Source: Marsupella aquatica
Taxonomy: Eukaryota > Marchantiophyta
Assembly: GCA_973895155.1 (NCBI GenBank)
Contig: OZ316899.1
Coordinates: forward strand, 10,726,001-10,790,000
Length of the DNA: 64,000 nt
Direction of reading: 5' to 3'
The notes below the pieces were generated by a model. It searched no databases and was not told the origin of the DNA. It saw only the letters and a list, made by a program, of their open reading frames with translations. Position numbers and translations under genes: made by a program. Below, piece by piece: positions 32,843-42,000 of the stretch. The stretch's first letter is position 1; the number at the start of each line of letters is the position of its first letter.

Positions 32843-35836
32843 ATGACTGACCTTACGCCGAGGGAAGAAAGAGTGATTCAACGGGAGAGAGCTCGACTGC
32901 AGCAGCTCGCCGGGTGGCATGATACACAGCGACTGAGAGGGGCAGAAAGAGCTGGTAGCTCCGAAACTGGAAGTGGCGTTGAAGAAGACATACCAGAAGA
33001 AGAGTCGGTAAGGAGAAGTGAGTCTCCAACCGACATGGGGGAACCAGAGGCACGGCCAGACGAGAGGCCAGGGACCAGATTGAGCCAGCGGTCGCGCATA
33101 CATTACAAGGCATTTCATGGGAGAGGAGATGAGGATCCGGACGAATGGTTGGATGATTTCGAGGGAACCGCTGCAGCAAATGGAGAATCGGCCATCAAGA
33201 TGCAGATTCTTCCCGGCCTGTTCAAGGGTGAGGCTAGGCCTTGGTACAGAGCATTAGATGTGGAAGATCAAGCCATCTGGGATATCTTCAAAACACTCTT
33301 TGTTAAGGAGTTTCGACCCATTGGAACTTCAGAACTAGCAGTGCTGAAGTTGGGACAACTTCGGTTCAAGGAGAACAAATCCTTCAGGAAGTTCTTGCAA
33401 CGCTTTCAGAAACTGGTAAGACGTACAAAGACCAATGCATCTGAAGGTATGCAACTTCAATGGTTGGTGAATGCTTTGCCACAGAAGATGAGTTTTGCAA
33501 TTAGGAAGGAGAACCCGGAGACTTTAGCCGAAGCAATTAAGGATATTCAATTATACATTAATGCAGATATCACAAGCCGGAAGAAACAGCTTAAGTCTGA
33601 GAGTTCCTCATCAGAGGAGGGATCACCCCATAAGAAAAAAGATAAGAAGAAGAAACATTCCAAGAAGTCTAGAAGTGATAAGTCAAGCTCGAATAGTGGG
33701 AGTAGCAAGAGTGAGTCATCTTCTAGTTCTGAAGAAGAAAAAACTAGGAAAAGGAAGGGCAGAAGGAGAGGGAAGACGAAAGTCAAGATGGAGGCTAAGC
33801 CACCAGATAACATCGTAGCCCTTACCGAGCAACTTAAGGCTATCATTGCAGAGGTAAAACCAAAGAAGAAGGTAGTACAGGAGGATAGCTCTGTATGGTG
33901 TGCCTTATGTTATAAAACCGGACACCATAAAGATGCTTGTCCTAAGCTTAATACTAATCATGTTCGGCATGTGGCCGAGATCAGACCATGTCAGGGAGAA
34001 GTAGAGTACTTTTTGGGAGATGCCGCTGATAGTGTTTTCGGCATCAGTGAGACTGGAGCACGAGACCTATCCAACAGACCTGCATCTCTGTGGTCAGGGT
34101 TAAGGAACAATCCAGGAGAGATGTATCCTCGGATTATTCAGAACCCGTCAGTACCTCCTAGGCCGAATGTGCAAAGATTTGCGGCGTGCTATAATTGTGG
34201 TCAACCTGGCCATTTTGCTAGAGAATGCCCGAATGCACGCAAACAGGGTGATGGACAACCAGCTCAGCTATGTATGGGATGCCGACAGGAAGGTCATATG
34301 CTAGGGCAATGTCCTACTTGGTTGGCAGGCCTGGCCGCAAATCATAAGCTTTTGCCGATCAAGATCTTACCGCCAGGTACTACCCCCGGAGGAGTTCAAA
34401 TCAACCACATCGAACTAGGATGGCAAGAGGATGCCGAGGCAGAGTTCGTACCATCTGATGATGAGGCCGAAGCCCTATCAACCTTCTCAGAGGAGGATTT
34501 AGATCATAATTGCTACCGGGTCTCTACTCGATCTACCAGAAGGAAGGAAAGGTGGGATGGGCTGGCCAAAAATAAAGGGAAGGTTACGGAGGAAAGGATC
34601 GACTCTTCGTCAACATCAACAGAAGGAGAAGGGAGGGCTCCGGCAATACAGGTAAGCCATGAGCCCACCAGTGAAACCAATCCTTCACAAGATAGCGACT
34701 TCAATCGAGATCATCCTAAGTTGTTCTACCCCTCTGTTACGGCTAGTGTTAAGGAACAACTAAGAGAATTAGAAACCCTGGAGAATACCGAAGCCATTGC
34801 CAAGGATGTAAAACGAGCAAAAGCATTGTTTGCTTCGGAAGACCCAACAGCTGTGGAGACTAGCGTGGCAAAACTGGCCGAATCCAAGACGGAAACACCA
34901 CTAGAAGAGAAGCCGATTGTTCCCTATGACCTGGCTAAAGATGTACTAGAATCTAGAGTCTCGGCAACAGTAGGTCAACTATTGAAAAATAGCCCGTACT
35001 TCCGGAAGCAATTAAGGAAGGCTATTCTCGGCAAGCCGAGATTACCCAAGGTAGCAACCAGATCCGACGTACTAATGATAGAAGAAGATCAAGGAGCCCC
35101 AGCATTACCATTAATGATTCAAGGAGAATTATTACTACGGGTACCCATCGATGGAGGATCAGGGGTATGTATTATGATTGATTCAACAGCAAAAGGGTGG
35201 GGTCTAACACCGGAGATGACTGGAAGAGTGTTGAACATGGCCAATGGATATCAGGTCATTCCTACGGGAGTGTTAACCGGCATCAAGACAGAGATAGGAG
35301 GTATCTTCTTTAGCATTAACTATGTAGTAATGAAGCCGGTAAATCCTACGTCATTCCGGCTATTGATTGGTAGGCCATGGCTGTACCTAGCCGAGGTAAT
35401 AGAAGATTGGGGTAAAAAGCAGTTCACTTTCGGGACCCCCTCTATCACGGTATCCTGGGACACTAAGGATGACCGTAGGAAAAGCATAAGGGAAGTAGAT
35501 GGGTACGATAGTGGACTGGAGTCAGCCGATGAAGTACGTTGGTTAGAATGCTTCACTAACCTAACCGAAGAAGGTGTCTTTGGACCAGAGGTACCCCCCA
35601 GCGGATTATGGCAAGAACCAATGGAAGGTGACTTGGAAGAAGAAGACGAAGAGGTCGAGGACTGCTTTACAATAGAATCCACCTTTTTAGCTGCAATTCC
35701 GGAGGAAGTTAAGGATGTAGACCAATTGGATGAAACGGCTAAGTGGGGAGCAGTAGCAGGGACAGTGGATTTTCTGCAGGCGTTGTGGCAGAGCCGGCAG
35801 GGTCCACAACGCCATCGATCATCGGCAAGGAATTAA
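32843..35836 (+). CDS. gag-pro: Family 1 gag-protease polyprotein, 997 aa
   Basis: About residues 85-235: Retrotrans_gag domain (YKAFHGRGDEDPDEWLDDFE, GLFKGEARPWYRAL). About 250-320: Lys/Ser-rich stretch. Three CCHC knuckles: CALCYKTGHHKDAC (~353), CYNCGQPGHFAREC (~449), CMGCRQEGHMLGQC (~477). About 765-860: aspartic protease with VPIDGGSGVCIM (DGG where DTG/DSG is commoner) and LLIGRPWL. Gag assembles the particle and binds RNA; protease processes it. Ends overlapping pol by 94 nt in a different frame (pol is -1). ATG chosen as the first after the PBS. Confidence 0.93.
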   Translation: MTDLTPREERVIQRERARLQQLAGWHDTQRLRGAERAGSSETGSGVEEDIPEEESVRRSESPTDMGEPEARPDERPGTRLSQRSRIHYKAFHGRGDEDPDEWLDDFEGTAAANGESAIKMQILPGLFKGEARPWYRALDVEDQAIWDIFKTLFVKEFRPIGTSELAVLKLGQLRFKENKSFRKFLQRFQKLVRRTKTNASEGMQLQWLVNALPQKMSFAIRKENPETLAEAIKDIQLYINADITSRKKQLKSESSSSEEGSPHKKKDKKKKHSKKSRSDKSSSNSGSSKSESSSSSEEEKTRKRKGRRRGKTKVKMEAKPPDNIVALTEQLKAIIAEVKPKKKVVQEDSSVWCALCYKTGHHKDACPKLNTNHVRHVAEIRPCQGEVEYFLGDAADSVFGISETGARDLSNRPASLWSGLRNNPGEMYPRIIQNPSVPPRPNVQRFAACYNCGQPGHFARECPNARKQGDGQPAQLCMGCRQEGHMLGQCPTWLAGLAANHKLLPIKILPPGTTPGGVQINHIELGWQEDAEAEFVPSDDEAEALSTFSEEDLDHNCYRVSTRSTRRKERWDGLAKNKGKVTEERIDSSSTSTEGEGRAPAIQVSHEPTSETNPSQDSDFNRDHPKLFYPSVTASVKEQLRELETLENTEAIAKDVKRAKALFASEDPTAVETSVAKLAESKTETPLEEKPIVPYDLAKDVLESRVSATVGQLLKNSPYFRKQLRKAILGKPRLPKVATRSDVLMIEEDQGAPALPLMIQGELLLRVPIDGGSGVCIMIDSTAKGWGLTPEMTGRVLNMANGYQVIPTGVLTGIKTEIGGIFFSINYVVMKPVNPTSFRLLIGRPWLYLAEVIEDWGKKQFTFGTPSITVSWDTKDDRRKSIREVDGYDSGLESADEVRWLECFTNLTEEGVFGPEVPPSGLWQEPMEGDLEEEDEEVEDCFTIESTFLAAIPEEVKDVDQLDETAKWGAVAGTVDFLQALWQSRQGPQRHRSSARN

Positions 35837-38800
35837 ATACCAAGGGATCGGCATACAAGCCAATTACGAGGGCAGAACAAATTGAGGCCCTATTAGAAGC
35901 CGAGAGAGCACAGCGGCCTAACTCTCAGGAGCAAGAGGTGGATGAGATGGACAGACACGATCCAGAGCCAAGGCAGGAAGGGGAGCCGACCACTAATTCA
36001 AAACCGAATAGACCGGTAAGGGGACAATCTATGGACACCAAGGAAGGGACCGACTCGGCTAGTCCAGCCGAGATCCCAGTTTATGGAGGTATGAGATTAG
36101 AGAGACTGGAAGCCGAACTGGACCCGAATTTGAAGAAGCAGATTAATATGATCCAAGCACGGCAATATCGGAAGCTCGACTTAGGAGAGGGAAGAGAACT
36201 GAACTTAGGGAGAAACCTAGCACCTGAGCTCGAGAAAGAGATCAGTGACTTATTGATTGAATTTCAGGATGTGTTTGCATGGAGTCACCAAGATCTAAAG
36301 GGCGTAGATCCAACACTAGGGGAACATCGAATTGATCTCATGTTAGGAGCCAAATCATTTCGACAACCAATTCGAAGGATGAACCCGAAGTATTCCCTGC
36401 TGGTCAAAACAGAAATCGACAAACTAGTGGAAGCTGGATTCATCACTCCAGTCCTGCATTCAGACTGGGTGTCTCCAATTGTGATAGTTCCCAAGAAAGC
36501 GGGACCCGATGGTAAAACCAAGATCCGGGTTTGTCAGGATTACAGGAAGCTGAATGAAGCAACATTAAAAGACCATTTTCCTTTACCGTTTACTGATATG
36601 GTACTAGACATGGTAGCCAGTCATGAACTATATTCATTCATGGATGGATACTCTGGTTATAACCAAATCAGGATTCGGCAGGAAGACCAAATCAAGACGG
36701 CCTTCATCACGGAATGGGGGATCTATGTCTTCAATCGTATGCCGTTTGGACTCTGCAACGCACCAGCTATGTTCCAACGATTAATGGTGAACATTTTTCA
36801 TGATTACTTGAGAAAGTTCATGGAAATCTTCATTGATGACTTTGCAGTATTCGGGAAGGCATCGAAACATGCTAAATACCTCAGGAAAACCTTCATGAGA
36901 TGTAGGGAGGTGGGTCTCAAGTTACACCCAGATAAATGTTTTTTTGCCGTAACCGAGGGGGTGCTACTAGGTCACAAGGTATCAAGGAAGGGCATTGAGA
37001 TTGACAAAGGTAAGCTAGCAGTATGGCTAGATATCATGCAACCTAAGAACATAAAGGATGTAAGATCCTTCTTGGGATGCATTGGTTACTATCGCCGGTT
37101 CATCAAGGATTTTGCCAAGCTAGCTTTACCATTAACCAATATGCTCAAGGCAGGAGCAGACTTCGAACCCACACCCGAACGAGTCACAGCGGTGGTAGAA
37201 TTGAAGCAGATGTTAGTAGAGGCCCCAGTCATGATAGCACCGGACTGGAACAAAGATTTTCATGTTTTTGTAGATGTCTCGGGCTTCTGTATTGGCTCAG
37301 TACTAAGTCAGTTGGATGAGAAAGGAAGGGACCATCCCATATACTTCGCAAGCCGTCAGCTTGCCGATGCCGAACGGAACTACTCTACCACGGAAAGAGA
37401 AGCATTAGGAGTCATTTATTCTTGTAAAAAGTTTAGGCATTATTTACTAGGGTACAAGGTAATCTTTCATACTGATCATGAAAGTTTGAAGTACCTAGTC
37501 AATAAGCCGGACCTTACAGGCAGAGTAGCAAGATGGATTTTGCTATTACAGGAGTTTGACTATGAGCTGAGGATCAAGCCGGGAAAGTTACATGCCAATG
37601 CCGACTTCTTTTCAAGGATCACAGGTAAACCTGCCACGGATTGCATCGATGATCGATTCCCCGACGAGGAGCTATTCGTTGTGGAAATAGCTGGTACATG
37701 GTACCCTGAGATTTTACAATTTCTCAGCACTTCCAGATTACAGCCAGGATTAAGCCGAGAGCAAGCCGCAGTCTTTGTGCGGAAGGTCAGACAGTATCAG
37801 TGCATTAAAGGCATACTGCACAAGCATGGAAACAACGGCACGATTCAAAGGTGTTTGGAGAAGAGAGAGGTAAAACGAGTCCTACGGGCCATGCATGGAG
37901 AGGAGGCCGGAGGACATTTTGCCCCAGTAACCACGTCTAAGAAGATATTAAATGCCGGTTACTGGTGGCCCACCTTGCACAAAGATGTCTATCAGTTTAT
38001 CAAACAATGCGATCCTTGTCAACGAGCGGGCGGACCAAGGGCGTCCACCAGGCATCCACTGCACCCTATTCTACCTCTGGCACCATTCGAGAAGTGGGGT
38101 ATTGATTACATTGGACCTCTGAAACCACTGACCCACCCTCGACGGAACAAGTACATAATCCTGGCTACGGATTATGCAACTAAATGGGTAGAGGCCAGAC
38201 CAACAACGAAGGATGATGCAATTACTACGGCTAGATTCATGTATGAGCAGATCTTCACCAGGTATGGAGCACCCCTAGAATTAGTTAGTGATAGAGGAAC
38301 CCATTTTTTGAATGATATAATTAGTCGTTTAAATGAGCAGTATTTAGTTAAACATAGGCCTACTACTCCCTACCATCCAAAGGCAAACGGGTTGACAGAA
38401 CGAGCAAACGGAATCATAGGAAAGATATTGAACAAGACAGTAGCTCAGAACAAACTCGATTGGGATGATAAATTGTTTGCTGCTGTTTTTGCTTACAATC
38501 TGGCCTATAAATCCACTACCGGTCATACACCCTTCTTCTTAACCTTTGGACAAGAAGCCCTGGTACCCACGCAACTTGAGATACCGACATTTCAAGTTAC
38601 AATTGAGGAAAGAGCCTCAGCGGAGGAGAGCCTAAAGGAGCGAGAATATAGGTTAGAAGCTTTAGAGGAAGCGAGAATGATTTCAGCCGAGAGAGTAGAA
38701 TATAGACAGAATATCATGAAGCAGCAGTATGATAAAAGGTTAAAAGTAGTTAGTATTCATACCGGTGATCTTGTGCTACTTTATGACAGTAGGTATAGTA

Positions 38801-39009
38801 GGTTTCCAGGGAAGCTTTACACTCGCTGGTTAGGACCCTTTCGAGTAACCATGATGTTCCCCAATGGCTCCGTGCAATTGGCCAACATTACGGGAGAGGT
38901 ATATCCAGTTCGCATCCATTATGACCGCCTCAAGAAATACTATATGGACGAAGATGAAGTTGTTCGCGAGGACGCTTCACAATTAAGTGGGGAGCTATGT
39001 GATGCCTAG
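35743..39009 (+). CDS. pol: Family 1 RT - RNase H - integrase, 1088 aa
   Basis: The frame opens with GTG at 35743 right after a stop, so it is probably reached by -1 frameshifting, splicing or re-initiation rather than its own ATG. RT begins about residue 174 (VFAWSHQDLKGVDP), with VCQDYRKLNEATLKDHFPLP, MPFGLCNAPAMFQRL and FIDDF (~362; Y is usual at the first position). RNase H: FVDVSG (~509), TTEREALGV, TDHESLKYL. Integrase: HGEEAGGH and CDPCQ zinc region (~715-760), catalytic GIDYIGP (~786), VSDRGTHF (~850), LTERANG (~885), then LGPFRV/VHYDRLKKYY-type C-terminus. The last codons C-D-A-stop lie inside LTR 2. Confidence 0.95.
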   Translation: MGSSSRDSGFSAGVVAEPAGSTTPSIIGKELNTKGSAYKPITRAEQIEALLEAERAQRPNSQEQEVDEMDRHDPEPRQEGEPTTNSKPNRPVRGQSMDTKEGTDSASPAEIPVYGGMRLERLEAELDPNLKKQINMIQARQYRKLDLGEGRELNLGRNLAPELEKEISDLLIEFQDVFAWSHQDLKGVDPTLGEHRIDLMLGAKSFRQPIRRMNPKYSLLVKTEIDKLVEAGFITPVLHSDWVSPIVIVPKKAGPDGKTKIRVCQDYRKLNEATLKDHFPLPFTDMVLDMVASHELYSFMDGYSGYNQIRIRQEDQIKTAFITEWGIYVFNRMPFGLCNAPAMFQRLMVNIFHDYLRKFMEIFIDDFAVFGKASKHAKYLRKTFMRCREVGLKLHPDKCFFAVTEGVLLGHKVSRKGIEIDKGKLAVWLDIMQPKNIKDVRSFLGCIGYYRRFIKDFAKLALPLTNMLKAGADFEPTPERVTAVVELKQMLVEAPVMIAPDWNKDFHVFVDVSGFCIGSVLSQLDEKGRDHPIYFASRQLADAERNYSTTEREALGVIYSCKKFRHYLLGYKVIFHTDHESLKYLVNKPDLTGRVARWILLLQEFDYELRIKPGKLHANADFFSRITGKPATDCIDDRFPDEELFVVEIAGTWYPEILQFLSTSRLQPGLSREQAAVFVRKVRQYQCIKGILHKHGNNGTIQRCLEKREVKRVLRAMHGEEAGGHFAPVTTSKKILNAGYWWPTLHKDVYQFIKQCDPCQRAGGPRASTRHPLHPILPLAPFEKWGIDYIGPLKPLTHPRRNKYIILATDYATKWVEARPTTKDDAITTARFMYEQIFTRYGAPLELVSDRGTHFLNDIISRLNEQYLVKHRPTTPYHPKANGLTERANGIIGKILNKTVAQNKLDWDDKLFAAVFAYNLAYKSTTGHTPFFLTFGQEALVPTQLEIPTFQVTIEERASAEESLKEREYRLEALEEARMISAERVEYRQNIMKQQYDKRLKVVSIHTGDLVLLYDSRYSRFPGKLYTRWLGPFRVTMMFPNGSVQLANITGEVYPVRIHYDRLKKYYMDEDEVVREDASQLSGELCDA
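38985..38995 (+). other. polypurine tract inside pol
   Basis: AAGTGGGGAGC two bases before TGTGATGCC of LTR 2. It is also coding, contributing to the SGEL residues near the pol end, so priming and protein constraints overlap. Confidence 0.65.
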
Positions 39010-42000
39010 ACAGGAATCACTCGGCCGGTTAAGTGGGTAAAGCAGGAAGGCACCCTAGGAACACCTTAGTATAGTGACAAAACAAGGAAAATATAAACAA
39101 TTAGGGGCAACCATGGAACCCGGGCAGAGGCCGGAGGTAAGGCTGAGGGTGAAAACCCGATTAGGGTTAGGGCGCGTTAAGCGTCGGCGGCTAGGAAGGA
39201 TCAACGGGAAGAAGGACCGGCAGAGGAGAGGGGTAAGGAGCGCTTGCAGGAGATGGTGGCTCATTTGCGAGCACGAACTAGGCAGACGACTACGGGAGGC
39301 CAACTACTGTCAGCTGCTTAGGCAAGCACTCGGGGAGAGAGTAGATACCGACGATCAACCTAAGGAGGGTATGAGCAACGTCAATCAAGCGGCACATTTC
39401 TGGGGATGCCTGTTCGAACGGGCAACTGAGTACATCAAGACTTACGAGGACGAGGAGTCAGAAAGGGCAGCTCGAGAACGGCAGGAGCTCGCTCGATTGT
39501 GGGAGCTGCAGAAGACGGCTTTCTTAGGAGGCGAACTCATCAAGGACGAGTTCCTGTGGACGCCTACTTCCAATCAACTCGGCGATCTTCTGTTTTGCAA
39601 GGACAGCGTCGTCGGCATCCGAGAGGCCATCAAGAACTGCAACGACATACACTGGGAATTAAAGGGTAGCACGGAAAGGTGGACCCAGGCAACGGTGCTA
39701 GGAGAAACCTCCACGGCAGCAGAGATGAAGAGGAAGGGAGCCGTCAACGATGAAGCCACCCCGGCAAAAAGAACGAGGTCGGCGGCACCAAAGAAGCCAG
39801 CCGAGCAGCAGAGCAGGAGGCAGGGAGAAGCCGAAGAGGAGGAGGTCGATCCCATCAAGGCCATTCCAACCAGGGATGACACCTGGAAGGGCTGGGCGGC
39901 AACCCTACCGGTGGAGGTGCAACTACATTTTGCACGGGAGGAGGATGCATGCTTTACGGCCATGCAGACCAAGAAGTACCAAGGCTTCATGGCCGGATCC
40001 GGCTTGGAGGCCTTTGTAAGATTACCATGGCTGAAGCCGGAGGTACCGGAGTCAGACCTATTAGAATTCGTGGGGTCATGGGAACCCGAGACCAATTGCA
40101 CGAGGATATATGGGAAGGATTTCTATCTTACTCCCAAGGTGATTGCCGAAGTGTTTGGCTTGCCGATGGGCAATAAGACCAAAGTTGATACCAGGAAGAC
40201 CTTGCCTGACAAGGAGTTCCGGTCGTTCCCCGGGCCATCAACGAAGAATGGCTTCTTCCGGAACACCTGCACCAACCCGCACATAGGAGAGATGATCGAC
40301 TTCTTGCGGGTGACCATGCATTGTAACTTGCCGAGGGCAGAGATCGGCAAGGCACAGGTCTATCTGGCAGAAAGGCCAGACCCAAGCCGGGACTACATTG
40401 GGTACCTCCTCAACCAATTGAAGAAGATCTTAAAGGAGGAGCAGCAGGTAATCGGCATGGGGAGCGTGTCGCGGCTTGGCTATCACATGCCGCTGTTGTG
40501 CCGGTATGCCAGAGGTCAGACTTTTGCCCCGGTACTTCCCCTGCAGGTAAGGGCACCCGAGGAAGCTCCAACACCGAGGCCGTTGGCTGAGAAGCCTCAA
40601 CCACCTGTTAGTCCTACGATCGAGCAGGTGTTTAGGCCCAGGAAGGAAGACTTGCCGATGCAGCAACCAGGCATGCAGAGTCTGCTGAAACTACTGGAGA
40701 AAGAAAAGAAATCGGCATCGGCAACAACAACGGCAACGGCAACAATGCAGGACACTACTACAGAGGTAGGCCGACACCGGCTCACAAGAGAAAACCCCTT
40801 TGCTGGAGACAAGGAGAGAATCAGGCCGGAATCCAAGCCAGGTGTTCGAATGTACGTGGGAACCTCAAGCTCCGAATCTGAGGCAGAATTGCCTGAAGCT
40901 CCTACCGAGGAAGAGGAGAGGGAGAAGCCGGAAATCCAAGAGGTAGAGGAGGCAGTGGAGGACTGCAGCCATGATAATTCCGGCTATGGGTCGGACCATC
41001 ACGTTCCAGGAGTAAGGACCTGTGGCCGGTTTGTCCCCACACTTCCAAGGGTAGTGCGAGGGGACCCCAACCAGCAGAGTAGCCCTGAGTCTCCCCCACC
41101 AGATGTTGCTCCCCCGAGCTTCGACGGCATAAAACAGACGGTGCAGGAATTTCAGGAGCGAATCAAGCAGGAGGAAGAGGCCGCCCTGGCTAAGGAAAAG
41201 GATTTACCAGGAGGAGATTGGCCGGAGGACATCAGGCGGCTAGCCGAAAAAGGAAGCAAACCTCTAGCCACGATTGAAGAGATCCGCAGGACGGCTTGGG
41301 AGCAGAGGCCACGATGGGCGATGCCGATCACTTCTACTTACTCCACCTACGCTAAGAATAGAGCCATGGAGTATGGTGAGATGTGTGGGGAACTTGCGCT
41401 CGGCATCTTTGGAGAGGAGTTGGAGGTAGGACCCTTTTTCCATAGGGAGCAGTTGGAGAAGCACCAATTAGAAGAAGCGGTGGCTTTAGAGAGAAGCAAG
41501 AAGGACGAGGTCATTCGGCGGCTTAGGAGGATGGGAGCCGAGATTGAAGATCTAAGGGCGGCCAAGAAAGCCCAAGATGAACTGCGGATTAAACGACATG
41601 AGCTGAACATCATGCAGGGGCAGTTGGACGCCGCGCAGGCTGATAATCAGAATATCAAGGATAAACTGACTCAGACGCAGGAAGAGTTGGCCGACACGAT
41701 CAAAGAGAGGGAGAAGTGGAAGCAAGAGCTGAAGAATACAGAGGAGGCCCACATAACAGCCAACAGCCGGGCCATGGCGGAGACCCAAAGAAAGGAATGG
41801 GCGTTGAAAGGGGAGCTCGAGAAAATCCGCGGAGCCCTTGAGCAGAAGGAGGTCGAGTTAGGGAAATCCTATCAAGGGATTATGGCGCTGCAGCAGGAGC
41901 TTGCGTCCCTGACGGCCAGCTTCAAGGCCGACCTAAGGGAGAAGGACGAGATGCTCGAACAGACTTACACCAAGATGAACCAGATGGAGTCTGTCATCAT

